Below, piece after piece: positions 8,688-17,084 of a stretch of 64,000 nt of DNA. The notes under the pieces are model-generated. The model made no database searches. It was not told the origin of the DNA and saw only the letters and a list, made by a program, of their open reading frames with translations. The position numbers and the translations under genes were made by a program. The first letter of the stretch is position 1; each line of letters begins with the position of its first letter. This stretch comes from Cryomorphaceae bacterium (GTDB taxonomy: Bacteria; Bacteroidota; Bacteroidia; Flavobacteriales_D; Crocinitomicaceae). Location of the stretch: NCBI GenBank assembly GCA_027483605.1, contig JAIXUE010000037.1, forward strand, positions 1 to 64,000, given 5' to 3'.

Positions 8688-9886
8688 GCCTTTGTAAAGC
8701 GCAAAAAGTCTTGTAGAAAAGCGGGATAAGATTTTTGTAGTGCGCCGGTCTCTTCGGGTACACATACCGAATCTGAAAGCATATTTGAAATACATGCTGC
8801 CATGACTATCCGGTGGTCATTATGGGTATGAATTTTTCCACTTTTGATCTGGCCAGTTCCTTGAATCTCTATTTTATCTTGAGTAATTTGGTAAGCTACA
8901 CCCCAAATATCTAAGGCTCCGCACATTGCTTTTAAGCGGTCTGACTCCTTGTTTTGGAGACGGTGAAGGCCACTGAGCGTGCTCGTTCCCAGCGCAGCAC
9001 AAGCCAAAACGACCAAAACTGGAAATAAATCGGGTTGGTGGGTGCAATCAAAGTTAAAAGGATTTTTATACTGGCTTTCTGAGATCCAAAGTTCACTCTT
9101 TTTCCATTCGCTTTTTGCACCAAATTGCTTGAGTACGTCTAGCAGGTTTTGATCAGGCTGTAAGCTTTCCGGATTTAAACCCGAAACACGTATTTTACCT
9201 CGTATTGAAGCCCCAACTAGGTGTGCAGCCACACTGCTCCAGTCACCTTCCACTTTCGCCTGCGCGCATGAGAGCTCTTGGTTTCCTACAAAGGAGAAAA
9301 AATCGTTGTTGCGTTCATATTGAAAGCCAAATTCGCGCAATGCGGCAAGTGTCATCTCAAAATACGGTCTGCTGTTGAGGTTTTTGATGGTGATTTGCCA
9401 TTCTCCTGGAAATTTTGCTGCTAACAAGAAAAGCCCAGAAACATACTGCGAGCCTTCTGTTCCATCGACTTCAATTTTTGTATTGGTGATTGCGCCACTT
9501 ATTTGTAGGGGTAATTTACCCTGTTGATGTGCTACACTTAGCCCCAGCTGTTCAAGGAGATGAATGGTCGCGAAATGCGTTCTTTGGAGAAGGGTGCCGT
9601 GTCCTGTGAGTTGATAGCTTGACCTAAAACAGCGCGCTACAAATGCAAGTGTACGCAGCGCAAAACCGCTTTCACCCACGTCAATAATGGCGTCATGATG
9701 TATATCTTCTTTCTGACACAAAAAATCCAAGGCATTTTTCATGGCTTGGGTATCTCGGTCGTTTCCTAGCCGCTCGATCTGACAAGTTTGTGCTGTCAGC
9801 GCAGCCAAAACCAATAAACGTTGCCCATAGCTTTTGGAAGCAGGTGCAATGAGCTGACCACTATATTTGAGTGCTGTTGGTTTCAT
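8684..9886 (-). CDS. aroA: 3-phosphoshikimate 1-carboxyvinyltransferase (EPSP synthase)
   Basis: The enzyme joins phosphoenolpyruvate to shikimate 3-phosphate in the aromatic amino acid pathway. The chosen ATG at 9886 gives 400 residues starting MKPTALKYSGQL, followed by the substrate-binding IAPASKSYGQRLL. GESGFALRTLAF, LHRLQNKESDRLKAM and HNDHRIVMA are the expected EPSP synthase motifs. An in-frame start at 9982 would add 32 residues of non-homologous sequence lying wholly within the upstream gene, so I reject it. The start overlaps the end of the DAHP synthase/chorismate mutase gene by 26 bases, indicating translational coupling of two shikimate pathway steps. It is slightly short for the family. 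Confidence 0.93.
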   Translation of the reverse strand: MKPTALKYSGQLIAPASKSYGQRLLVLAALTAQTCQIERLGNDRDTQAMKNALDFLCQKEDIHHDAIIDVGESGFALRTLAFVARCFRSSYQLTGHGTLLQRTHFATIHLLEQLGLSVAHQQGKLPLQISGAITNTKIEVDGTEGSQYVSGLFLLAAKFPGEWQITIKNLNSRPYFEMTLAALREFGFQYERNNDFFSFVGNQELSCAQAKVEGDWSSVAAHLVGASIRGKIRVSGLNPESLQPDQNLLDVLKQFGAKSEWKKSELWISESQYKNPFNFDCTHQPDLFPVLVVLACAALGTSTLSGLHRLQNKESDRLKAMCGALDIWGVAYQITQDKIEIQGTGQIKSGKIHTHNDHRIVMAACISNMLSDSVCVPEETGALQKSYPAFLQDFLRFTKA

Positions 9887-10928
9887 TTGGTTTATCGCTT
9901 TGCAAGCTGAGTTGGATGCGAATAGATTCTTCGTGTAGCATTTTGATGAAAAGCTCTGCAAAATCAGGAGAGAGGTCTGCATTTAGGGCTTTTTCAATGG
10001 TAGATTTAAGGGTTTCTTCCCAACGCTGTACTTGAAGAATGGGGCTATTGTGATTGCGTTTCAATACGCCAATTTGCTTGGAAAGCTCCATGCGTTCTTG
10101 TAGTAGTTCAATGAGCCCGTCGTCGACAAGACTTAATTTATCGCGCAATTCGGAAAGCGCTGAAAGGAGCTGGTCGCTTTTGGAACGGGGTTCTAGTATG
10201 CCGAGCAGATCATGTAATGAAGCTGGGCTGATTTGTTGTTTGGCGTCGGTTAGTGCGCTTGTTGGCTCATTGTGGGTTTCGATCATGAGGCCGTCGTAGT
10301 GCAAATCGAGGGCTTGCTGGGCCAATGGCGCAATGAGTGCTGCCCGACCACCTATGTGAGATGGATCCATAATGAGTGGAATATCGGGTCTGGCCTGCTT
10401 GAAATCGATGGCAATTTGCCAGTGTGGATTGTTGCGGTACTTGGTTTTTTGGTAAACAGAAAAGCCGCGGTGAATGGCACCAATGACTTTTATTCGGTGG
10501 CGTTCCAATCTTTCAATGGCACCTAACCAAAGTTTGAGGTCGGGATTCACGGGGTTTTTTACCATGACGGGTATACCTGTGCCCTGTAGTGCCTCCGCAA
10601 TTTCTTGCACTGTAAACGGATTAACAGTAGAGCGCGCGCCGATCCAAACCATATCGAGTTGCTGCGCTGCAGCAGCTTTGACATGTTCGGCGGTAGCTAC
10701 TTCGGTGCAAATCGGAAAACCGAATTGTTTGCGTACTTCCACGAGCCAGGCCAAGCCCTTGTCGCCGATGCCTTCAAAAGCGCCGGGCTGGGTACGCGGT
10801 TTCCAAATGCCGGCCCTAAAATAAGAAAGCGGAAGACCTTGGAGGCCCTCCGCTGTTTTCAATATTTGTGTAAGCGATTCGGCAGAACAGGGCCCTGAGA
10901 TAAGGCTTGTAAAGAGATCCGAACGCAT
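9861..10928 (-). CDS. Bifunctional 3-deoxy-7-phosphoheptulonate synthase / chorismate mutase
   Basis: In this 355-residue fusion, residues 1-245 are a DAHP synthase of the KDPG-aldolase-like subfamily (ISGPCSAES near residue 10, FRAGIWKPRT, MDPSHIGGR, MIETHNEP). Residues about 260-345 are an AroQ-type chorismate mutase (LRDKLSLVDDGLIELLQERM, then KQIGVLKRNHNSPI). It therefore provides the first shikimate step and the branch step to prephenate. In fusions of this kind the mutase domain can also act as the allosteric sensor of prephenate; I infer that here. It lies 6 bases after rny and overlaps aroA. Confidence 0.93.
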   Translation of the reverse strand: MRSDLFTSLISGPCSAESLTQILKTAEGLQGLPLSYFRAGIWKPRTQPGAFEGIGDKGLAWLVEVRKQFGFPICTEVATAEHVKAAAAQQLDMVWIGARSTVNPFTVQEIAEALQGTGIPVMVKNPVNPDLKLWLGAIERLERHRIKVIGAIHRGFSVYQKTKYRNNPHWQIAIDFKQARPDIPLIMDPSHIGGRAALIAPLAQQALDLHYDGLMIETHNEPTSALTDAKQQISPASLHDLLGILEPRSKSDQLLSALSELRDKLSLVDDGLIELLQERMELSKQIGVLKRNHNSPILQVQRWEETLKSTIEKALNADLSPDFAELFIKMLHEESIRIQLSLQSDKPNETNSTQI

Positions 10929-10934
10929 TTTGTA

Positions 10935-12464
10935 TTATTTAGCGTAGTTGACAGCGCGTTTTTCGCGGATCACGGTAACCTTGACCTGCCCAGGGTAGGT
11001 CATTTCGGTCTGAATCCGCTGTGAAATGGTAAAAGAAAGTTCTTCAGCCCTTTGGTCTGATACCTTTTCAGCTTCTACCAAAACGCGTAACTCACGACCA
11101 GCTTGGATCGCATAGGCGCTTCCAACACCGTCATAAGATAGCGCGAGGTTTTCGAGTTCTTTAATTCGCTTGATATAGGCTTCTACGATCTCGCGGCGTG
11201 CACCAGGGCGCGCACCGGAGATGGCATCACAAACCTGGACAATAGGTGAGATCAGGGTAGTCATTTCGATTTCGTCGTGGTGAGCGCCGATTGCGTTCAA
11301 GACATCGCCTTTTTCGCCGAATTTTTCTGCGATTTTCATGCCCAAGATGGCGTGTGGCAATTCTGGTTCTTCATCTGGCACTTTACCGATGTCGTGGAGG
11401 AGACCAGCGCGTTTGGCTAGTTTGACGTTGAGGCCAAGCTCAGCAGCCATAATGGCACATAAATTGGCGACTTCGCGAGAGTGTTGGAGTAGGTTTTGAC
11501 CGTAAGAAGAGCGGAATTTCATGCGGCCAACCATGCGCATGAGTTCTGGATGCAGTCCGTGGATACCGAGGTCTATGCAAGTACGGCGACCAGTTTCAGC
11601 GATTTCTTCGTCGAGTTGTTTGCGTGTTTTGGCCACAACTTCTTCTATTCGGGCAGGGTGGATACGGCCATCTGAAACAAGTTGATGCAAGCTCAGGCGA
11701 GCGATTTCTCTGCGCACAGGATCAAAACAAGATAAAATGATTGCCTCTGGGGTGTCGTCAACGATGATTTCTACACCGGTAGCTGCTTCGAGCGCACGGA
11801 TGTTGCGACCTTCGCGCCCGATGATGCGCCCTTTGACTTCGTCGGATTCAATGTTAAAGACCGAAACTGCGTTCTCAACGGCTTGCTCTGTAGCGACGCG
11901 CTGAATACTTTGAATAACGATTTTGCGCGCTTCTTTGTTGGCATTTAGTTTCGCCTCTTCAGTAATTTCTTTGATCGTGGCCATTGCCGCAGTGCGCGCT
12001 TCGTCAGTAAGCGCTTGCATGAGGTTTTGCTTGGCATCTTCCGGAGAAAGTTGTGCAATTTTAGAAAGCTCAGCAATTTGTTTCTGATGAATTTTGTCGA
12101 GCTCTTGGTTGCGCACATCTAAGTGGGCAGCTTTGGTTTGGTAATCGGACTGAACTTTTTCGAGTTCTTTTTCTTTGCGGCCGATTTCTTCGAGTTTTTG
12201 GTTGAGTGTTTTTTCTTTGGTTCTGAAGCGATCTTCACCAGATTGCATGCGACGCTCGCGCTCTTTGATGGCTTCTTCGTGTTCTTCTTTTTGCTTTAAA
12301 AAACGCTCTTTTGCAGAGAGTGCACGCTCTTTTTGGATTGTTTCAGCCTTTGATTCGGCCTCTTTGATAATGCGTTCTGCATCCTTTTTAAGGATGCTTT
12401 TTTGGAGGATGAATCCGGCAACACCGCCGCCGAGTAATCCGATTAATAACCATACGATATCCAT
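10935..12464 (-). CDS. rny: Ribonuclease Y
   Basis: The 509-residue endoribonuclease starts mRNA decay at the inner face of the membrane. An N-terminal membrane anchor ([17 protein letters not shown], residues 4-20) is followed by a long charged coiled coil (about 28-165), a KH RNA-binding domain ([15 protein letters not shown] near 215) and an HD domain with LLHDIGK and the later IGAHHDE. Length and domain order are those of the family. It is on the minus strand directly upstream of the DAHP synthase/chorismate mutase gene (6-base gap) and 41 bases downstream of zapA. Confidence 0.97.
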   Translation of the reverse strand: MDIVWLLIGLLGGGVAGFILQKSILKKDAERIIKEAESKAETIQKERALSAKERFLKQKEEHEEAIKERERRMQSGEDRFRTKEKTLNQKLEEIGRKEKELEKVQSDYQTKAAHLDVRNQELDKIHQKQIAELSKIAQLSPEDAKQNLMQALTDEARTAAMATIKEITEEAKLNANKEARKIVIQSIQRVATEQAVENAVSVFNIESDEVKGRIIGREGRNIRALEAATGVEIIVDDTPEAIILSCFDPVRREIARLSLHQLVSDGRIHPARIEEVVAKTRKQLDEEIAETGRRTCIDLGIHGLHPELMRMVGRMKFRSSYGQNLLQHSREVANLCAIMAAELGLNVKLAKRAGLLHDIGKVPDEEPELPHAILGMKIAEKFGEKGDVLNAIGAHHDEIEMTTLISPIVQVCDAISGARPGARREIVEAYIKRIKELENLALSYDGVGSAYAIQAGRELRVLVEAEKVSDQRAEELSFTISQRIQTEMTYPGQVKVTVIREKRAVNYAK

Positions 12465-12505
12465 TCTACTGACATTTGTAGTCGGGAGAGGGGGGCACTA
12501 GAAAG

Positions 12506-12796
12506 TTATTGAACGTTGCTCAAGTCTTGTCTGAGGGCCTCAAGTGCCGCTTCGATATCGGCATAATTGGGCGCTATAACAGTTGGTTTTGCTTCAGCCT
12601 TTGCTTTGGTAAGCAACTGTAGGGCTGTCATTGCCAATAAATCTTGGTTATCGTTCACTGCATAGTTTTTGCGGAGCAATTCAATGGCTTTGTTGATATC
12701 GGCAGCTGCAGCTGTGACGGCTTCTGCCTCAGCTTCTGGTACATTTAACGGATAACTGCGACCAGCGATATTGATTTTGAGAGCTACTTTACTCAT
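12506..12796 (-). CDS. zapA: Cell division protein ZapA
   Basis: The 96-residue protein shows the ZapA layout: a short beta-rich N-terminal domain (VALKINIAGRSYPLNVPEAE) and a helical coiled-coil tail (AAADINKAIELLRKNY...). ZapA bundles FtsZ filaments at the division site. The ATG directly abuts the stop of the upstream 104-residue coiled-coil protein (12797), so both are probably made from one message and may act together. Confidence 0.88.
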   Translation of the reverse strand: MSKVALKINIAGRSYPLNVPEAEAEAVTAAAADINKAIELLRKNYAVNDNQDLLAMTALQLLTKAKAEAKPTVIAPNYADIEAALEALRQDLSNVQ

Positions 12797-13111
12797 TTAG
12801 GCTTGCTTAAGCTTATCTATACAGAATTCAATTTCTTTCACAAGTGCGTCGATTTCCTCTGCGTTGCGACTTTTCGTTACAACAGGAACCTCTACGACTT
12901 TGTTTTGGGCCTCCGCCAATGATACATTGAGTTCTTCAATGGTAGCTTCTAGTTGCTTTACCTGAGCGTGTTCTGCTTGATAAAGCTCTTGGATACGGCG
13001 CAGTTCACCTTGAAGCACCTCGTGCTGAGCACGTTCGGTTTTCAGTTCAGCTGCAATTTGCAAGCTGCGGGAGCGGATATCTTCTATGAGCGTATTGAGG
13101 TTCTCAGTCAT
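12797..13111 (-). CDS. Small coiled-coil protein, possible division partner of ZapA
   Basis: This 104-residue protein is nearly all predicted coiled coil (LQIAAELKTERAQHEVLQGE, KQLEATIEELNVSLAEAQ), with a short break around VVEVPVVTKSRNAEE and a final helix (IDALVKEIEFCIDKLKQA). No domain is identifiable by eye. Position (stop touching the zapA start) and composition suggest a ZapB-like or FtsZ-ring accessory role, but that is inference from context alone. Confidence 0.75.
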   Translation of the reverse strand: MTENLNTLIEDIRSRSLQIAAELKTERAQHEVLQGELRRIQELYQAEHAQVKQLEATIEELNVSLAEAQNKVVEVPVVTKSRNAEEIDALVKEIEFCIDKLKQA

Positions 13112-13130
13112 GTTAAGCGTCGACTTTGTA

Positions 13131-13163
13131 CAAAGTTAACAAGCATTCGTTTACATCCTGCAA
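13131..13163 (-). promoter_or_regulatory. Promoter of the zapA operon
   Basis: On the coding (minus) strand TAACTTTG (CAAAGTTA at 13131-13138) is a perfect TAnnTTTG box. A TTG (CAA at 13161-13163) lies 22 bases upstream of it. The expected start site is about 15 bases before the ATG at 13111. The box is part of the 14-base perfect palindrome ACTTTGTACAAAGT (13123-13136). Confidence 0.55.
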
Positions 13164-13195
13164 AAATCAGAAAGGTTTTTCTTTTTTTTCTTCCG

Positions 13196-13203
13196 TAGAT
13201 TTG
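13196..13203 (+). promoter_or_regulatory. -7 promoter box of the M23 peptidase gene
   Basis: TAGATTTG matches TAnnTTTG and ends three bases before the ATG at 13207. No clear TTG is at -33. It supports 13207 as the true start: an upstream in-frame ATG at 13126 would place the box inside the coding region. Confidence 0.45.
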
Positions 13204-13206
13204 AAG

Positions 13207-14865
13207 ATGCTGAAGTTCTTCCTTTGTTATGTGCTATTTTTTACGCATTTCGCAGTAGCACAATTCTTAAATTGCGATACCATTTGGACACTCCCGATGG
13301 CCTCGCCTGTCGAGCTGAGCGCTGGTTTTGGAGATTTACGCCCCAATCATTTTCATATGGGTATCGATATCCGAACAGCAGGCAAGGAAAACCTGCCAAT
13401 TTATGCAATTGCAGATGGCTTTGTTTCTCGCGTCAAGGTTTCGTCCGTTGGTTACGGTTGGGTGCTTTACATCGACCACCCAAATGGTTATACATCAGTT
13501 TATGCACATTGCAATCGTTTCGCGGCGCGTATTCAAAAGTTTTATTTAGACACTTCCTCTGCCCTCCAAAACAATGAAATTGACCTGCTGCTCGCACCCG
13601 ATAAAATACGTATTCAAAAGGGAGAGCAAATTGCCTTTTCGGGAAATACCGGTGGGTCAAGCGGCCCACATCTACATTTTGAGTTGCGCGACACCAAAAC
13701 AGAACATGCACTCAATCCATTGCTTCACGGATTTAAGGTCAGTGATGTAGGGCAACCAGAGTTGAGTGGTTTACGCATTTACGCAATTGATTCGAATGGA
13801 TTTGAAGTGCCGACAAAATCAGTGGTGGTGGCGGTGCAACAAAAAAATATTCAAACACAACTGCCTCCAGGATTTCTAAGAGAAGGCGATCGAATTGGTA
13901 TAGCGCTTCATGTTGCGGATTATTTTTCACAAGCGGGCAGAAGTTTGGGTTTGTTTAGTGCAGAAGTTTGGACACAAAAAGAGGGTCATTTTGCTTTTGA
14001 ACTTGACGAGCTCGATTTTGAAGCAGCGCGTTACGTCAATGCGCATCATGATTTTGCATATGCTCAAATCTCTAAAAACAAATTCCAGAAATTGTTCAAG
14101 GCACCATATAATCCACTGACTATTTACCCCTATGAAGGCAGCGGTTTTTTTGAGATTGGCACAATGGATAGCACGCGCTTTTCGATCATGCTGCGCGATG
14201 TCAATGGCAATGAACGACAGTACGAACTTTCCGTAGCTTTTCCATATCAAAAAACTCCGGCAAAAATCGCTTACAATGCGCAAACGCATTGGCTACCGGC
14301 AGCCACCTACACTTTGGAGGTAGGGCTTTGGAAAGTACAAATAGATTCTTTTACCTTTTTTGAACCAGTGAAAAAGAACAGTGATTTAAGCGCGAAACGA
14401 ATTGCCTCTAGTCAAGTGCAAATTGCGCGTCCTATTCACTTGAGTTATGCCTTCAAAGATAGTGTCGCAGCGGCGCAATATGTCATCACCATGAACGGTT
14501 CTCCTTTGCCAACATTTTTTGATGGAACAACATTAACTGCAGATGCAAAAGCACTTGGTACTTTTGGTTTGCGCAAAGATGTACTCGCACCAACACTGCT
14601 CGATCAAGCCAACAATAAACTGGATAGCCTCAATAACGGTGCTTGGAGCTGGCAGCTCAAAGATGATTTTTCAGGAGTGGCGGCTTATAGCTGTTGGCAA
14701 AATGGAAAGTGGATTCCGGCGTACTACGATGCTAAAAACAAGCAGTTGAGGGCACAATTTCAGGTTCCTTTTATAGCGGGGACAGCGATAGAGGTGCGGG
14801 TTTGGGATGCCGCAGGTAATGAACGCGTTTATCAAAGGAGCACGCCATTGGCTCCTTTTAAATAA
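13207..14865 (+). CDS. M23 family metallopeptidase (exported)
   Basis: The start at 13207 gives 552 residues with a clean signal peptide (MLKFFLCYVLFFTHFAVAQ); the ATG at 13126 would put 27 polar residues in front of it. The LytM/M23 zinc site is complete: H50 and D54 (HFHMGID), H101 (SVYAHC) and the HLH at 155-157 (GPHLHFEL). The family cleaves peptidoglycan cross-links or related peptides in the periplasm. About 380 residues of beta-rich sequence follow, without a recognised domain, which makes this much longer than a bare M23 enzyme. The 3' end overlaps the convergent tsaB by 34 bases. Confidence 0.9.
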   Translation: MLKFFLCYVLFFTHFAVAQFLNCDTIWTLPMASPVELSAGFGDLRPNHFHMGIDIRTAGKENLPIYAIADGFVSRVKVSSVGYGWVLYIDHPNGYTSVYAHCNRFAARIQKFYLDTSSALQNNEIDLLLAPDKIRIQKGEQIAFSGNTGGSSGPHLHFELRDTKTEHALNPLLHGFKVSDVGQPELSGLRIYAIDSNGFEVPTKSVVVAVQQKNIQTQLPPGFLREGDRIGIALHVADYFSQAGRSLGLFSAEVWTQKEGHFAFELDELDFEAARYVNAHHDFAYAQISKNKFQKLFKAPYNPLTIYPYEGSGFFEIGTMDSTRFSIMLRDVNGNERQYELSVAFPYQKTPAKIAYNAQTHWLPAATYTLEVGLWKVQIDSFTFFEPVKKNSDLSAKRIASSQVQIARPIHLSYAFKDSVAAAQYVITMNGSPLPTFFDGTTLTADAKALGTFGLRKDVLAPTLLDQANNKLDSLNNGAWSWQLKDDFSGVAAYSCWQNGKWIPAYYDAKNKQLRAQFQVPFIAGTAIEVRVWDAAGNERVYQRSTPLAPFK

Positions 14866-15500
14866 ATAGGTGAACAATAGGCTAGATCTTCAAAAGCTTC
14901 TTTTTCAAAGGCTTGGAAAGCGATTTTAGCTTGAAATTTTGCAGAAAGCGCTTCGTCTATCCATAAGATAGGCTCAGCTAACCAAAATGCCTTCGCTTTT
15001 TCATTGGCATCACCAACTACCACGAGCGGTAGAAGCGTACTGATTTCGGTGTTTTCAAGGAGTGCACAATGCAGTTTTTTGCTACTTTTTCCGGTGGCAT
15101 CATATGTTTCCATGTATACTTCAGTTCTTCGGGCATCAATCAAAGCAACAACAGTTGGGTCGTTATTGAGGTGGGTTTCAGCTGCGATTTGAAACAAAAT
15201 TTGATGTGTGGGGAGGGCAATTAATGGCAGCGAAAGTGCAAAACAAAGCCCTTTTGCCGTAGAAAGTCCGATGCGCAAACCAGTGTAAGAACCAGGCCCT
15301 GCGCTGTAACTGATAGCTGAAAGGTCTTGAAGTTTGACATTGGCGTTGTCAAGTAATTCTTGGATCATAGTTGTGAGCTCTTCTCCGTGGATAAAACCCG
15401 CTCCGACTTTGTCTATGTAGCACAGGAGTTGACCATTTTGGGACAGCGCTACACTACAAATTTTGGTGCTTGTCTCGAGGTGGAGGATCAGGGCGCTCAT
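14832..15500 (-). CDS. tsaB: tRNA threonylcarbamoyladenosine biosynthesis protein TsaB
   Basis: TsaB is the partner of TsaD in making t6A37 on tRNAs that read ANN codons. The ATG at 15500 gives 222 residues starting MSALILHLETSTKICSVAL, the usual family N-terminus, followed by SAGPGSYTGLRIGLS. The start overlaps the stop of the upstream response regulator as ATGA; an alternative start three codons upstream is less likely. It is an ASKHA-fold pseudo-enzyme. The gene is convergent with the M23 peptidase gene and overlaps its end. Confidence 0.93.
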   Translation of the reverse strand: MSALILHLETSTKICSVALSQNGQLLCYIDKVGAGFIHGEELTTMIQELLDNANVKLQDLSAISYSAGPGSYTGLRIGLSTAKGLCFALSLPLIALPTHQILFQIAAETHLNNDPTVVALIDARRTEVYMETYDATGKSSKKLHCALLENTEISTLLPLVVVGDANEKAKAFWLAEPILWIDEALSAKFQAKIAFQAFEKEAFEDLAYCSPIYLKGANGVLL

Positions 15501-16186
15501 TCTTGACACTCGAACTTGAAACCGACGCCGTGTACATTATTGATTTGTATGGAGGTGTCTTCCTTGAGGTATTTGCGCAACTTGGTAATGAAAACATCAA
15601 GACTGCGACCGACGAAGTAGTCGTCTTGACCCCAAACAGAATTCAAAATGACATCTCGCGGAATGAGCTGGTTTTTGAATTTGTAGAGAGTACGCAAGAT
15701 CATGGCCTCTTTCTTAGTGAGGGTAAGCAACTGAGTTGGCGACTGTAGCGTGAAATTTTCGGTATCAAAAGTGTAGAGGCCAATTTTAAGCACCTTCACT
15801 TCGGGAGCATCTGGTTGTAATTTGACTCTTTTGAGTAGCGCCTTGACACGCAATTGCAATTCTTCTGCACTAAAGGGCTTGGTGAGGTAGTCATCGGCCC
15901 CGGCATTGAAGCCTTCGATTTTATCTTCTGTGCGGCTACGTGCAGACAAAAATAAGATGGGTATTTCGGTGTTTTGTTTGCGGATATCTTTGGCCAGCGT
16001 GAAACCGTCTTTGACCGGAAGCATGACATCAAAAATACAGAGGTGATAGGATTCTTCTTGAAAGCGACGCAAGGCTTCGGCACCGTTTTCACAGAGGGTT
16101 ACGGCATAGCCATCGGCTCTGAGCTGATCTGAAACAACGATACCAAGGCTGATATCGTCTTCTACCATGAGGATTTTGATTTTCAT
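15497..16186 (-). CDS. OmpR-family response regulator
   Basis: In this 229-residue protein the receiver domain (1-120) has acidic pocket E9/D10/D11, phosphoacceptor D53 (CIFDVMLPVKDG) and the conserved Lys in YLTKPFS. A winged-helix DNA-binding domain occupies about 130-228 (TLTKKEAMILRTLY, SLDVFITKLRKYL, NVHGVGFKFE). No histidine kinase lies beside it: tsaB follows with a 4-base overlap and a second regulator is divergent 182 bases away. The sequence resembles the RprY-like regulators of Bacteroidota, but I would not assign that name. Confidence 0.92.
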   Translation of the reverse strand: MKIKILMVEDDISLGIVVSDQLRADGYAVTLCENGAEALRRFQEESYHLCIFDVMLPVKDGFTLAKDIRKQNTEIPILFLSARSRTEDKIEGFNAGADDYLTKPFSAEELQLRVKALLKRVKLQPDAPEVKVLKIGLYTFDTENFTLQSPTQLLTLTKKEAMILRTLYKFKNQLIPRDVILNSVWGQDDYFVGRSLDVFITKLRKYLKEDTSIQINNVHGVGFKFECQE

Positions 16187-16206
16187 GAGCGTCTATAAAA
16201 GCCAAG

Positions 16207-16228
16207 AGCCTTGGTAAACCAAAGCTCC
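16207..16228. promoter_or_regulatory. Imperfect inverted repeat in the leader of the minus-strand regulator
   Basis: GAGCCTTGG and CCAAAGCTC face each other across a 4-base spacer with one mismatch. The repeat lies between the putative -7 box (CAAAGTTA at 16261-16268) and the ATG at 16186, so it falls in a leader of about 70 bases that is long for this window. It could be an RNA hairpin or an operator for either regulator. Confidence 0.35.
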
Positions 16229-16260
16229 TGACTATTAACCTAAACCTACTACTAGTCCTA

Positions 16261-16268
16261 CAAAGTTA
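16261..16268 (-). promoter_or_regulatory. -7 promoter box of the minus-strand response regulator
   Basis: CAAAGTTA is TAACTTTG on the coding strand and matches TAnnTTTG. It is 74 bases upstream of the ATG at 16186. No clear -33 TTG was seen. Confidence 0.4.
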
Positions 16269-16367
16269 AGCGCTTTTTTAATATTGAGTTACGTCGGTTT
16301 GTTAATTTTTTCATAAAATTTTTTTGTGGTCACTTTTTGCCAATTTTAGAATCCCTAACTTTACTCA

Positions 16368-17039
16368 ATGAATCCTGTTCACATTCTTATAGTAGACGAC
16401 GAAGAAGATATTCGCGTATTGCTCCAATACAACCTTCAAAAAGAAGGTTATCAGGTAGACGCAGTTGCAGACGGAATGGCCTGTATGGAATTTATTCAGA
16501 AACAAAAACCAACCCTTATTTTATTAGATGTCATGATGCCTGTGCTCGACGGCATTGAAGTTTGTGAACGCATCAAAGCGGACGCTCAATACCAAGACAT
16601 CCTCATTTGTTTTTTGACTGCTCGCAACGAAGACTATAGCCAAATTGCCGGGCTAGATGCAGGCGCCGATGACTACATCGCCAAACCCATCAAAACAAAA
16701 GTCTTGTTATCGCGTATTCAAGCTATGTTGCGCCGCAGTCAGCACAATAAACCCGTCGCAGAGCCTAAACCAAGTTTCCGTATCAATCGCGAAAAATACA
16801 TTTTAGAGAAAGACGGTCAAGAGCTTCAACTACCACGCAAAGAATTCGAATTGCTTGCCCTTTTGGTATCTCGACCCAACTTTGTATTCAAACGAGAGCA
16901 AATATTAGAGAAGGTATGGGGTACCGAAATCATTGTCGGCGACCGCACCATCGATGTCCACATCCGTAAAATCCGCGAAAAAATTGGCGAGCACTACATT
17001 TCTACCATTAAAGGTATCGGCTACAAGTTCAATGAATAA
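16368..17039 (+). CDS. OmpR/PhoB-family response regulator
   Basis: The 223-residue regulator has receiver residues D10/D11, phosphoacceptor D54 (LILLDVMMPVLDG) and Lys in YIAKPIK. The winged-helix effector follows (LQLPRKEFELLALLVSRP, RTIDVHIRKIREKIG, STIKGIGYKFNE). It is transcribed away from the other regulator and no sensor kinase is adjacent, so its partner must be elsewhere. A TAACTTTA sequence (16356-16363), one base off the -7 consensus, ends four bases before the ATG. Confidence 0.93.
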   Translation: MNPVHILIVDDEEDIRVLLQYNLQKEGYQVDAVADGMACMEFIQKQKPTLILLDVMMPVLDGIEVCERIKADAQYQDILICFLTARNEDYSQIAGLDAGADDYIAKPIKTKVLLSRIQAMLRRSQHNKPVAEPKPSFRINREKYILEKDGQELQLPRKEFELLALLVSRPNFVFKREQILEKVWGTEIIVGDRTIDVHIRKIREKIGEHYISTIKGIGYKFNE

Positions 17040-17084
17040 TTTTGGCCCGAAACTTGCTTAAGAGCCCGCAGTAAATCTTCAACT

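Noticed and set aside
13126-13206. Longer start for the M23 peptidase at 13126
   Set aside because: It would place 27 polar residues before a good signal peptide and put the TAGATTTG box inside the gene.
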